Translations under genes and position numbers: made by a program
From: Rhizobium sp. ASV20
Lineage (GTDB): Bacteria > Pseudomonadota > Alphaproteobacteria > Rhizobiales > Rhizobiaceae
Length of the DNA stretch: 64,000 nt
Reading direction: 5' to 3'
NCBI RefSeq assembly: GCF_016429015.1
Contig: NZ_JAELTU010000022.1
Coordinates: 1-64,000, forward strand
The notes under the pieces: generated by a model
Databases searched by the model: none
What the model saw: only the letters and a program-made list of their open reading frames with translations
What the model was told of the DNA's origin: nothing
In this document: positions 26,487 to 34,598 of the stretch, piece by piece
Layout of the letters: every line of letters begins with the position of its first letter
Position numbering within the stretch: the stretch's first letter is position 1

Positions 26487-28997
26487 TCAGCCCATCGCCT
26501 CGCGGATCAGGTCGTCGGCCGCTTCCGCAAGCAGGGAATCGTGCGCCTCGCCTGGCACCGGCACCTTGCCGATTTCCAGCATCACCGGCACGGCGAGCGG
26601 CGAAATATGGTCCAGCGCGCGGTGGGTGATATGGCCCTTGATTCGTTTCAGCATATCCGCAAGTCGGCCAATATCCAAAAGCCCGGTTGCGGCGTCCTGC
26701 CTCGTTGCCTGCAGCAGGATATGGTCGGGTTCGTGGCTGCGCAGCACGTCATAGATCAGATCGGCAGATACGGTCACCTGCCGGCCGGTCTTTTCCTTGC
26801 CCGGATGCCGGCGCTCGATCAAACCTGCAATGACGGCGCAATTGCGGAAGGTCCGCTTCAGCAGGAAGGATTCATCGAGCCAAGCCTCCAGATCGTCGCC
26901 GAGCATATCCTCATCAAAGAGCTCGGAAAGGCTGAGGCGTCGATTGGCGATCATCAGCCCCATGTCCTCGAGGCCCCAGATGCCGAGGGAATAGTCGGTC
27001 GCAACGAAGCCCATCGGCTTGGCGCCGGCGCGCTCGAGCCTTCGGGTGAGCAGCATACCAAGTGTCTGGTGCGCCAGCCTGCCCTCGAATGGATAGGCGA
27101 CGAGGTAAGCGCGGCTACCGCGCGGAAAGGTCTCGATCAGGAACTCGTCGCGCTTCGGCAGCAACGACTTCTCCTTTTGAATTTCCAGCCAGTCGCGTAC
27201 CTGATCCGGCAGGCGATGCCGTCGATCGGGATCGGCAATCATCGCTCGGACCTGATCGGCGAGATAGGTCGAGAGCGGAAACTTGCCCCCGGCATAGGAG
27301 GGAATTTTCGGGTCGAGCGAGAAGGCTTGCGAGGCCAGACACTCGCTCTCGCGGATGCCCTCAAAGCGCAGCACCTTGCCGGAAAAGAGGAAGGTATCGC
27401 CGGGTGCCAGCTGCTCGACGAAATATTCCTCGACCTTGCCAAGCGGCGCGCCGCCTCGTCCGAGCGAGCCCAGCGCATTGCGCTTCACCAGACGGATATT
27501 CAGCATCGCCTCTTCGACGATCGTGCCTAGGTTCAGGCGATATTGCTGGGCGACCTGCGGATTGGAGACGCGCCAGCGCCCATCCGCCGTCTTGCGAATA
27601 CGGGCATAGCGCTCATAGGTGCGGAGCGCATAGCCGCCGGTGGCGACGAAATCGACGATGCGCTCGAAGGTCTCCCAGGGAAGCTCGGCATAGGGAGCCG
27701 CACTCTGAACCTCATCATAAAGCTCGAGCATGTCGAAGGGCTCGGCGCAGGCCATGCCGAGAATGTGTTGGGCAAGCACATCGAGCGCTCCGGCCCCGAT
27801 CGGCGGGGTATCCTGCGCGCCGATATAATTCGCATCGAGTGCCGCCTGACACTCCATGACCTCGAAGCGATTGGCCGGCACCAGGATCGCTTTCGACGGC
27901 TCGTCCATGCGGTGGTTGGCGCGGCCGATACGCTGGGCAAGGCGGCTCGCACCCTTCGGCGCGCCGACATGGATGACGAGATCGACGTCACCCCAGTCTA
28001 TGCCGAGATCCAGCGTCGAGGTGGCGACGACGGCACGCAGCCGGTTTTCGGCCATAGCCGCTTCGACCTTGCGGCGCTGGCCGACATCGAGCGAGCCGTG
28101 ATGCAGGGCGATCGGCAGATTGTCGTCATTCGCCGTCCACAGCTCCTGAAACAGCATTTCGGCCTGCGAGCGCGTGTTGACGAAAAGGAGGGTCGTGCGA
28201 TGCGCTTTCAGCTCACGATAGATATCGGGGATGGCATATTTTGCGGAGTGACCGGACCAAGGGATGCGCTCTTCCGTCGACAGAATGGAAATATCCGGCT
28301 TGGCACCGCCCTCGACGATGACGAGGCCCGCGTGGCGCTCCTCTCCCGGCTCTTGCGCCACCAGCCATTTCTGCAGGTCCATCGGGTCGGCAACGGTCGC
28401 CGAAAGACCGATGGTCTGCACATGCGGCGCCAGTTTGCGGATGCGGGCAAGGCCGAGCGACAGCATATGGCCGCGCTTGGAAGTGACGAGCGAATGCAGC
28501 TCGTCGAAGACGATGTATTTCAGGTCCTTGAAGAAGCGCTCGGCCTCGCGATTGGCAAGCAGCAGCGCCACCTGCTCCGGCGTCGTCAGCAGGATATCGG
28601 GCGGGTTGAGCTTCTGCCTTTGGCGCTTGCCGCTCGGCGTATCCCCGGTGCGGTTTTCGACCGATACGGGCAGGCCCATTTCCGAGACGGGCTTCATCAG
28701 GTTGCGCTCGATATCGACGGCAAGCGCCTTCAGCGGCGAAATATAGAGCGTATGGATGCCGGTGAAGGCCGAGCCCGGCGGGATCTTGCCGCGCCGGGTG
28801 AGATCGGTAAGCGACGGCAGGAAGCCTGCGAGCGTCTTGCCCGCGCCTGTGGGTGCAATCAGCAGCGTGCTTTCGCCAGCCTCGGCACGGGCAAGCAATT
28901 CCAGCTGATGGGCGCGCGGCTGCCAGCCCTTTTCCGCAAACCAGCGGGTGAAGGGGGTAGGCAGGGCAAGAGGATGCTTCGGCTCGATCTGGTCCAC
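26487..28997 (-). CDS. ligase-associated DNA damage response DEXH box helicase (Lhr-like)
   Basis: 836 residues, superfamily 2. Motif I is LLIAPTGAGKTLAGFLPSL (about residues 44-62), motif II is FDELHSL (a DELH box), motif III is SAT, and motif VI is QRIGRANHR. The C-terminal part carries the Lhr-core winged helix and a DEAD-associated domain (ERAGAKPMGFVATDYSLGIWGLEDMGL). Lhr proteins are 3'-5' translocases active on DNA:RNA hybrids. It lies 20 bases before pdeM and likely shares a transcript. The start ATG is at 28995-28997. Confidence 0.92.
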   Translation of the reverse strand: MDQIEPKHPLALPTPFTRWFAEKGWQPRAHQLELLARAEAGESTLLIAPTGAGKTLAGFLPSLTDLTRRGKIPPGSAFTGIHTLYISPLKALAVDIERNLMKPVSEMGLPVSVENRTGDTPSGKRQRQKLNPPDILLTTPEQVALLLANREAERFFKDLKYIVFDELHSLVTSKRGHMLSLGLARIRKLAPHVQTIGLSATVADPMDLQKWLVAQEPGEERHAGLVIVEGGAKPDISILSTEERIPWSGHSAKYAIPDIYRELKAHRTTLLFVNTRSQAEMLFQELWTANDDNLPIALHHGSLDVGQRRKVEAAMAENRLRAVVATSTLDLGIDWGDVDLVIHVGAPKGASRLAQRIGRANHRMDEPSKAILVPANRFEVMECQAALDANYIGAQDTPPIGAGALDVLAQHILGMACAEPFDMLELYDEVQSAAPYAELPWETFERIVDFVATGGYALRTYERYARIRKTADGRWRVSNPQVAQQYRLNLGTIVEEAMLNIRLVKRNALGSLGRGGAPLGKVEEYFVEQLAPGDTFLFSGKVLRFEGIRESECLASQAFSLDPKIPSYAGGKFPLSTYLADQVRAMIADPDRRHRLPDQVRDWLEIQKEKSLLPKRDEFLIETFPRGSRAYLVAYPFEGRLAHQTLGMLLTRRLERAGAKPMGFVATDYSLGIWGLEDMGLMIANRRLSLSELFDEDMLGDDLEAWLDESFLLKRTFRNCAVIAGLIERRHPGKEKTGRQVTVSADLIYDVLRSHEPDHILLQATRQDAATGLLDIGRLADMLKRIKGHITHRALDHISPLAVPVMLEIGKVPVPGEAHDSLLAEAADDLIREAMG

Positions 28998-29057
28998 ACC
29001 TCAACCCTAGCGACAAATTGCGGAAAAAAGAAAGGGCTTGACGGCTTCCCTAATCGC

Positions 29058-29072
29058 GGATAAAAAATGTCC
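29058..29072. promoter_or_regulatory. imperfect inverted repeat before the Rrf2 gene
   Basis: GGATAAAAAATGTCC reads GGA-N9-TCC with one inner mismatch. It lies 20 bases before the Rrf2 start and may be an autoregulatory site. The evidence is its position and partial symmetry only. Confidence 0.3.
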
Positions 29073-29091
29073 ATGATTAAGGAGCAGAGAG

Positions 29092-29595
29092 ATGAAGCTC
29101 GGAGACGGCGTCGAACAATCCATTCATTGCGTTGGCATGCTGGCTGGCCTGTCCGATGGCGGAGTGCTCTCGGCAGCGGCGCTTGCGGAGTTTCACGGCG
29201 TCTCTGTCAGCTACCTGCTGAAGCATCTGCAGGCGCTTTCGGGCGCCGGTATTCTCGATACCGTACCGGGACCAAAGGGTGGCTATCGGCTGGCGCGCAA
29301 GCCGGAAGAGATCACTCTGCTTGACATCGTCCTGGCAGCGGAAGGTCCGGCGCCGGCCTTCCGATGCGCCGAAATTCGCCAGCGCGGCCCGAACCCGCTG
29401 GAAGGGCGTTACTTTACGAAGCCATGCGGCATCAATGCCGCCATGCTGGCCGCCGAACGTGTTTACAGGGCCGAACTGGCCAAGACGAGTATCGCCGACG
29501 TGCTGACCGATCTCAGGCAGACGGACACGGATGGTGGAATAGCCGCGAGAGGCTGCGCCTTTCTCGAGCTGCATGAACGCAAGACCAGAAACTGA
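29092..29595 (+). CDS. Rrf2 family transcriptional regulator
   Basis: 167 residues. The N-terminal winged helix reads MKLGDGVEQSIHCVGMLAGL, then VSVSYLLKHLQALSGAGILDTVPGPKGGYRLAR, which is canonical for Rrf2. In the region where IscR and NsrR hold their Fe-S cysteines, the sequence has FRCAEIRQRGPNPLEGRYFTKPCGINAAM, giving two cysteines about 22 residues apart, plus a third in ARGCAFLEL. A cluster or thiol sensor is possible but not certain. The start follows AAGGAG. It is 30 bases upstream of an AhpD-like gene on the same strand, so the pair is probably redox-linked. Confidence 0.92.
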   Translation: MKLGDGVEQSIHCVGMLAGLSDGGVLSAAALAEFHGVSVSYLLKHLQALSGAGILDTVPGPKGGYRLARKPEEITLLDIVLAAEGPAPAFRCAEIRQRGPNPLEGRYFTKPCGINAAMLAAERVYRAELAKTSIADVLTDLRQTDTDGGIAARGCAFLELHERKTRN

Positions 29596-29625
29596 ACTTC
29601 AAGATCAAAACCCAAGGAGTAGACC

Positions 29626-30087
29626 ATGCATCCGCGTTTCAACTTCGCCAAGGCCTCCCCGGACTCCTACAAGGCCGTCGTCGCTCTGGAGAACTTCGTT
29701 CAGAGCAGCGGCCTCGAACGCCGCTTCATTCACCTGATCAAGCTCCGCGCCTCTCAGATCAATGGCTGCGCCTATTGCGTCGACATGCATGTGAAGGAAG
29801 CCCGCCACGATGGCTTGAGCGAGCAGTGGATCAACCTGATGTGCGTCTGGTGGGAATCGCCCGTCTATGACGATCGCGAGCGCGCCCTGCTTCGTTGGGT
29901 CGATTCAGTGACGAAGATCGCCCAGACCGGCATACCGGATTCCGACTACGAGCCGCTGCGGGAACATTTCACCGAGGAAGAGATCGTCAAGATCACGGTC
30001 GCGATTGCCACGATCAACGTCTGGAACCGTCTCGCCGTCGGCTTCCGTTCGCAGCATCCGATCGACGCTGCCAGCAAGGCTGCTTGA
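29626..30087 (+). CDS. carboxymuconolactone decarboxylase family / AhpD-like alkylhydroperoxidase
   Basis: 153 residues, an all-helical CMD fold. The active motif CAYCVDMHVKEAR (residues about 49-61) holds the CxxC pair and histidine of AhpD peroxidases. WESPVYDDRERALLRWVDSVT is the second conserved helix. It probably reduces hydroperoxides using a thiol partner. It follows an Rrf2 regulator by 30 bases and is likely autoregulated through it. An AAGGAG ribosome site precedes the ATG at 29626. A strong terminator follows. Confidence 0.9.
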   Translation: MHPRFNFAKASPDSYKAVVALENFVQSSGLERRFIHLIKLRASQINGCAYCVDMHVKEARHDGLSEQWINLMCVWWESPVYDDRERALLRWVDSVTKIAQTGIPDSDYEPLREHFTEEEIVKITVAIATINVWNRLAVGFRSQHPIDAASKAA

Positions 30088-30104
30088 AGCAAGCTCTCGA
30101 AACG

Positions 30105-30140
30105 CAGAAAGCGCGGGACCGAAATCCCGCGCTTTCTGTT
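30105..30140. terminator. bidirectional terminator between ahpD-like gene and glnII
   Basis: CAGAAAGCGCGGGA and TCCCGCGCTTTCTG form a perfect 14-base stem around CCGAAA. The two convergent genes stop at 30087 and 30160. The stem ends in TTTCTGTTT on the plus strand. Confidence 0.85.
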
Positions 30141-30159
30141 TGTGTCAGTCTTACAGGAC

Positions 30160-31200
30160 TCAGGCAGCTTCGGAAGCGAAGCCAGCGGTCGGAACTTCCG
30201 AGATGGTCTTCAGAACCTGGGAAGCGATCTGATAGGGGCAGCCCTGCGAGTTCGGACGACGATCTTCGAGGTAGCCCTTGTAGTTGTTCTTGATGAACGA
30301 GTGCGGGACGCGGATCGAAGCACCGCGGTCGGCAACGCCGTAGCTGAACTTGTTCCACGGAGCCGTTTCATGCTTGCCGGTCAGGCGCAGATGATTGTCC
30401 GGGCCGTAAACAGCGATGTGAGCTTCGAGGTTCTTGTCGAACTGAGCCATGAGCGCTTCGAAATAGGCTTTGCCGCCGATTTCGCGCATGAACTTGGTCG
30501 AGAAATTGCAGTGCATGCCCGAGCCATTCCAATCGGTGTCACCGAGCGGCTTGCAATGATACTCGATGTCGATGCCGTACTTTTCGGTCAGGCGCTGCAG
30601 CAGGTAGCGAGCCATCCAGATCTGGTCGGCAGCCTTCTTGGAGCCCTTGCCGAAAATCTGGAATTCCCACTGACCCTTGGCCACTTCAGCGTTGATACCT
30701 TCATGGTTGATGCCGGCTTCCAGGCACAGATCGAGATGCTCTTCGACGATTTCGCGAGCGATATCGCCAACGTTGCTGTAGCCGACGCCGGTGTAGTACG
30801 GACCCTGCGGAGCCGGGTAGCCGGATTCCGGGAAGCCGAGCGGGCGACCGTCCTTGTAGAAGAAGTATTCCTGCTCGAAGCCGAACCATGCGTCTTCATC
30901 GTCAAGGACGGTTGCGCGGCTGTTGGATACGTGCGGCGTAACACCGTCCGGCATCATGACTTCGCACAAGACGAGCACGCCGTTCGTGCGAGCCGGATCG
31001 GGATAGATGGCAACCGGCTTCAGCACGCAATCCGAGCTGCGGCCTTCGGCCTGCATCGTCGAAGAGCCATCAAAGCCCCAAAGCGGAAGCTGCTCGAGCG
31101 TCGGAAATGCGTCGAATTCCTTGATCTGCGTTTTGCCACGCAGGTTCGGCACCGGAGTGTATCCATCGAGCCAGATGTATTCGAGCTTATATTTCGTCAT
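30160..31200 (-). CDS. glnII: glutamine synthetase type II (eukaryote-like)
   Basis: 346 residues, the usual length for GSII and much shorter than GlnA (about 469). Motifs include YIWLDGYTPVPNLRGKT near the start, LWGFDGSSTMQAEGRSSD (the beta-grasp loop), FGFEQEYFFY, the ATP/ammonia site NGSGMHCNFST, and ASIRVPHSFIKNNYKGYLEDRRPNSQGCPYQI at the C-terminus. The enzyme condenses glutamate and ammonia with ATP, forms octamers, and is not adenylylated. In rhizobia it is expressed under nitrogen limitation from a sigma-54 promoter, and such a promoter is visible at 31292-31308. The start at 31198-31200 has GAGG nine bases upstream. Confidence 0.97.
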   Translation of the reverse strand: MTKYKLEYIWLDGYTPVPNLRGKTQIKEFDAFPTLEQLPLWGFDGSSTMQAEGRSSDCVLKPVAIYPDPARTNGVLVLCEVMMPDGVTPHVSNSRATVLDDEDAWFGFEQEYFFYKDGRPLGFPESGYPAPQGPYYTGVGYSNVGDIAREIVEEHLDLCLEAGINHEGINAEVAKGQWEFQIFGKGSKKAADQIWMARYLLQRLTEKYGIDIEYHCKPLGDTDWNGSGMHCNFSTKFMREIGGKAYFEALMAQFDKNLEAHIAVYGPDNHLRLTGKHETAPWNKFSYGVADRGASIRVPHSFIKNNYKGYLEDRRPNSQGCPYQIASQVLKTISEVPTAGFASEAA

Positions 31201-31637
31201 TACGCACCTCATAACAGTTAATCAGGCAAAGCAGGAAACTTGCCCGGCGCCCGCCGGAAAATTCCTAGCTGTGAACGGCTGCCAAGGTAGATGCATTTGC
31301 CGTGCCAGTTTCTTCAAGCACGTCGCTCGTCGATGAAATTTTTAAGATTTAAGACTTTCGGGGCTGGATTTCCGGGCTTTAAGCATTGGAATCTTTTCAA
31401 ATCGCCAGCGTCATTCCAACCGAACTGACAAGATGTCGCAGGCTCGCTGTCACGCAAACGGATTGGGAAACCGACAGTTCAAAGAAGTGGCATCGGCCCT
31501 GCGACCGCTAAATTGCCTATAATTTACTCATTCAGCATTTTTTTTAAGCGGAATGATGATATTCGCATTCGGCTTTGCTATATATGAGTTGTCTCTTCAA
31601 GCGCGTCTGCTTGAAAACCAAAAGGGAGAGACGGCGA
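31201..31637. other. 437-base intergenic region between glnII and the DUF2735 gene
   Basis: It holds the sigma-54 promoter of glnII at 31292-31308 and an AT-rich segment with TATATATGAG before the DUF2735 gene (about 31579-31588). I could not find a convincing NtrC palindrome (TGCACC-N5-GGTGCA type), nor a sigma-54 motif for the plus-strand gene. No RNA gene is evident. Confidence 0.5.
31292..31308 (-). promoter_or_regulatory. sigma-54 promoter of glnII
   Basis: On the minus strand CTGGCACGGCAAATGCA matches the -24/-12 consensus YTGGCACGrNNNTTGCW at all but one specified position (ATGCA for TTGCA). It would place the transcript start near 31283, about 83 bases before the glnII ATG. This fits known NtrC/RpoN control of glnII in rhizobia. 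Confidence 0.8.
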
Positions 31638-31829
31638 ATGGCAACCAGTGCTCGGCATGAGACGGCAAAAATCTATCAGTTCCCGGTCGCGGCCCGCCCG
31701 ACGGCGGTGAGCCAGCGCCCGAAGGTGAACCTTACTCCCGATATCGGTCCGAGCATCGCAACGGCTGCGTTCGACAGCTGGTATCATGAAGACGCGATCG
31801 TCGAAACCGATCCCAGCCGCAAACAGTAA
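31638..31829 (+). CDS. DUF2735 family small protein
   Basis: 63 residues from ATG 31638, with AGGGAGAG upstream; in-frame codons before it are not used. The N-terminal ATSARHETAKIYQFPVAARP is the signature of DUF2735, a short family that in rhizobia tends to lie beside glnII. The rest is polar, ending WYHEDAIVETDPSRKQ. The function is unknown. Its position, divergent from glnII, points to a nitrogen-related role, but this is only contextual. Confidence 0.75.
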   Translation: MATSARHETAKIYQFPVAARPTAVSQRPKVNLTPDIGPSIATAAFDSWYHEDAIVETDPSRKQ

Positions 31830-31853
31830 GCGGACTGAAAGCCGCAAACCCGA

Positions 31854-32489
31854 TTAGAGGGCGATGTAGCGATCCGAGCGATGATTGATCGCGACGAAGA
31901 GATTGAGCGCAATGGCGCCGATCACCGAGCAGATGACCACGGTCGGCGTGGTAACTGCGAAAGCGACAGCGAGCACGCAGAGATCGATCGCTAGCTGTAC
32001 CAACCCCGCCCTGATGCCGAAACGCTCCTGCACATAGATGCCAAGAATGCCCACGCCGCCGAGGCTGGCGCGGTGACGATAAAGCGCAAGCAACCCGAAG
32101 CCGAGAAGGATACCGCCGAGTATCCCCGACCACAGCGCATTGATGTGAGCCACATCGAACAGCAGCGGCTGCAGATTGGTGAGCAACGACGTCAGCGTGA
32201 TGGCGACAAAGGTCTTGACGGTGAAGACCGTGCCGAGCTGCTTCAGCGACAGATAGAAGAACGGCAGATTAACGACAAAGAAGGCCAGGCCGAAATTCAC
32301 GCCCGTCGCATAGTGCAACAGGAAGGCGACGCCAGCCGTGCTGCCGGTCAACAGGCCTGCGCTTGAAAGGCAGAACAGCCCGAGCGACGAAATCAGGCTG
32401 CCTGAAATAATGCCCTGAAAGTCCTCGGCCCATGAGTGCCGGGTCGCAGATGTATTCCAGACGCCAAATGCGCTCTTCGCGTTTGCCAT
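31854..32489 (-). CDS. YitT family membrane protein
   Basis: 211 residues with about five to six membrane helices. QGIISGSLISSLGLFCLSSAGLLTGSTAGVAFLLHY is the conserved N-terminal YitT segment, followed by LGGVGILGIYVQERFGI. YitT proteins are integral membrane proteins of unknown transport or scaffold function. The gene is convergent with the DUF2735 gene (24 bases between stops). No operon partner is visible. Confidence 0.83.
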   Translation of the reverse strand: MANAKSAFGVWNTSATRHSWAEDFQGIISGSLISSLGLFCLSSAGLLTGSTAGVAFLLHYATGVNFGLAFFVVNLPFFYLSLKQLGTVFTVKTFVAITLTSLLTNLQPLLFDVAHINALWSGILGGILLGFGLLALYRHRASLGGVGILGIYVQERFGIRAGLVQLAIDLCVLAVAFAVTTPTVVICSVIGAIALNLFVAINHRSDRYIAL

Positions 32490-32596
32490 GTGCTTTTCCC
32501 TGTGTTTCCGGGGCTTTCTGCTGAAAGCTCAGGCGACAATCAAGCAAAAATACGTAAGCAATGCTGACCTATTTCAAATTCGCAAGATTCGAATAA

Positions 32597-33541
32597 TCAG
32601 GCCGATTTGCGGGCAATGAACAGAATGCCATGGACCGGTTTTCCGGCATCCATGCGAATGACGCTACGGGCGAGATCCTGCACGGCAAAGCCATGATCGG
32701 CCAATACCTCCCGCACATACGCTTCGGAATGTGCGAAGCGCAGGGAATCGCGCAGCAGATAGCCTTCCGGCTGCTGAGCATCCTCCACCGAAAAGGCAAA
32801 GACGGCATCATCGGCTGCGAGCTTACCAGCGATGCTCATCACATCTTGCAGATTTCCGAGATACATCAGCACATCGGCCGCGGTGATCAGATCCGCACGA
32901 CCAGCAGCAAAGCCTGCATCGAAAACACCTGACAGATCCGGTTCCACCGACAAATCGGCCTGGCCGAGATGATCGTAGACATCCTTCTCCGCCGCCTTGG
33001 CGAGCATGCCCTTCGAGAGGTCGTAGCCTTCGAGCCGATCGACGTGGTCACGAATTTCCGGCCCTAAAAGGCCGGTGCCGCAACCGAGATCGACTGCGAG
33101 GCGGAAATGCTTTGGGATCCCTTGGGTTTCGGCAATCAGCGCCGCAAGCTTGCCGGGCACGCTATAGCCGAGCTTCTCGACAAGAGAGGTTTCAAAGCGA
33201 TCGGCATAGTCGTCGAACAACCGCTCGACATAAAGGCTCGGCGGCCGCTCGGGTAGTTCGGCTCCGCCTAGAACCGCAAGCTTCAGCCGAGCACCGAAGA
33301 CATCCCCCTCATCAAGCGATAGCACCTCATTCAGCGCAGCGATCGCGCCTGGCGCATCGCCGGCCTTCTCGCGATAGGTCGCAAGCGTAAACCATCCCGC
33401 CGCCCAGCGCGGCACGAGCTCGAGCGCCTGCTCCATCAGTTCGGCGGCGCTCGCCGGCTCGCCGCTCTCGGCAAGCATCTTCGCATAGTCGGCACGGCGG
33501 TCGGCAATGACATCGCCGGAGGAAAGCTGACTTGGCAGCAT
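32597..33541 (-). CDS. TPR-containing class I SAM-dependent methyltransferase
   Basis: 314 residues from the ATG at 33539-33541 (AGGA upstream); the open frame before it lies in a repeat element. Residues about 10-90 form a tetratricopeptide-like helical part (DYAKMLAESGEPASAAELMEQALELVPRWAAGWFTLATYREKAGDAPGAIAAL). The methyltransferase follows, with motif I LAVDLGCGTGLLGPEI and the acidic end of strand 2 in EGYDLSKGMLAKA. The substrate cannot be told. Similar proteins in proteobacteria are annotated as predicted TPR-methyltransferases with no known target. Confidence 0.85.
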   Translation of the reverse strand: MLPSQLSSGDVIADRRADYAKMLAESGEPASAAELMEQALELVPRWAAGWFTLATYREKAGDAPGAIAALNEVLSLDEGDVFGARLKLAVLGGAELPERPPSLYVERLFDDYADRFETSLVEKLGYSVPGKLAALIAETQGIPKHFRLAVDLGCGTGLLGPEIRDHVDRLEGYDLSKGMLAKAAEKDVYDHLGQADLSVEPDLSGVFDAGFAAGRADLITAADVLMYLGNLQDVMSIAGKLAADDAVFAFSVEDAQQPEGYLLRDSLRFAHSEAYVREVLADHGFAVQDLARSVIRMDAGKPVHGILFIARKSA

Positions 33542-33615
33542 GGATTTGATCCTGTTTGACGCTCGGCTTTGAACGTGGCCATAAAAAAACTCAAGTCCTA
33601 TTTCAGGCAGACACT

Positions 33616-33718
33616 GGAGCGCTTCCGCCTTTCTTCGAATCGTGAAAGCGCGCCACCTTGTTGTTTCGTTCCGCATTCCGGACGGAATTCCGCTGAGTAC
33701 TTTTCCTGGAAGTGCTCC
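33616..33718. repeat. rhizobial intergenic repeat with inverted ends
   Basis: The ends GGAGCGCTTCC (33616-33626) and GGAAGTGCTCC (33708-33718) are complementary at 10 of 11 positions. Inside is a second palindrome, ATTCCG-GA-CGGAAT. The outer TTTCCTGGAAGTGCTC phrase recurs at about 40613-40629. This looks like a short non-coding dispersed repeat. Confidence 0.55.
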
Positions 33719-33810
33719 AGTTTGAGCTTTACGCCAGGCAAAAATGCTTGCGAGTTATGGACCCCGGCCCTATCTCAACCTCTACCGACTGCCATCATGG
33801 AGACGTCAGC

Positions 33811-34077
33811 ATGTCCGATCAGGTGAACAGATTCCTCGGCGACTCGCCCGGTCGCACGCTGGTGAAGCTCGTCATCGTCTCGCTCGTCGTCGGCTTTGTC
33901 ATGAAGTTCTTCGGTTGGCGGCCGCTGGATTTCTTCTATGGCGTCCGCCGCTTCCTGTTCGACCTCTGGCACAGCGGCTTTGCCGCGCTCGGCGAGTTTG
34001 GCGATTATGTCGTCGTCGGCGCGTGCATCGTTGTCCCGATCTTTATCCTCCTCCGCCTGTTCAACTATCGCAGCTGA
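33811..34077 (+). CDS. small two-helix membrane protein (DUF6460-like)
   Basis: 88 residues from ATG 33811 (GGAGAC upstream). Two hydrophobic segments are clear: LVKLVIVSLVVGFVMKFFGW (about 18-37) and YVVVGACIVVPIFILLRLFNY (about 66-86), joined by RPLDFFYGVRRFLFDLWHSGFAALGEF. It matches small rhizobial integral membrane proteins annotated as DUF6460, by recollection. The function is unknown. It runs into the CAP gene with almost no gap. Confidence 0.7.
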   Translation: MSDQVNRFLGDSPGRTLVKLVIVSLVVGFVMKFFGWRPLDFFYGVRRFLFDLWHSGFAALGEFGDYVVVGACIVVPIFILLRLFNYRS

Positions 34078-34078
34078 C

Positions 34079-34582
34079 ATGACCTCCCAGACACTGAACT
34101 ATTCGCGCCGCGATGCGCTGCGCCTTGCCGCCCTTGCGCTCACTGCATCCATTGCAAGCTGCGCCACGCCGCCCGCCCGCGTTTCCAATACGCCTGCCAG
34201 CGACCAGACGGCGTCTGCCCTGCCGCTCGTCAATGCACTGCGCGCCAAGAACGGCTTGCCACCGCTCAAGATCGACACGGCCGCCGGTGCTGCCGCCGTC
34301 TATCAGGCGCGGCGCATGGCGGATGCCGGCAAAATGGAACACCTGATCGGTATCGGCGACGATTTCGGCAAGCGCGTCAAAGCGAGCGGCGTCAAGCTGC
34401 CGGCAGCCGAGAACATCGCCGAAGGACAGCGCGACGTGAATGCCGCCGTACTGGCCTGGATCAATTCGCCGAAGCATTTGCACAACATGCTCGGCAAATA
34501 TGACGGACTTGGCGTCGCTCTTGCCTATGCGCCCTCTTCCGGTGGCAGGCCTTATTGGTCCATGGTGCTTTCCTCGGATTGA
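34079..34582 (+). CDS. CAP (SCP/PR-1) domain lipoprotein
   Basis: 167 residues. The N-terminus has a twin-arginine-like SRRDALRLAALALTASIASC with a lipobox ending in IASC, so it is probably a lipoprotein. The CAP domain spans about residues 48-165: LVNALRAKNGLPPLKID, MEHLIGIGDDFGKRVKASG, AENIAEGQRDVNAAVLAWINSPKHLHNML. The His and Glu of the usual CAP pocket appear in MEH and AENIAEG. CAP proteins bind lipids or act in the periplasm; the role here is unknown. It directly follows the small membrane protein gene. Confidence 0.83.
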   Translation: MTSQTLNYSRRDALRLAALALTASIASCATPPARVSNTPASDQTASALPLVNALRAKNGLPPLKIDTAAGAAAVYQARRMADAGKMEHLIGIGDDFGKRVKASGVKLPAAENIAEGQRDVNAAVLAWINSPKHLHNMLGKYDGLGVALAYAPSSGGRPYWSMVLSSD

Positions 34583-34598
34583 GGAGGCATAAGATAGA

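Noticed and set aside
31561..31590. Possible sigma-54 promoter for the DUF2735 gene (GGCTTTGCT phrase)
   Set aside because: The -12-like TTTGCT has no GG at the required distance upstream, so it does not fit the consensus.
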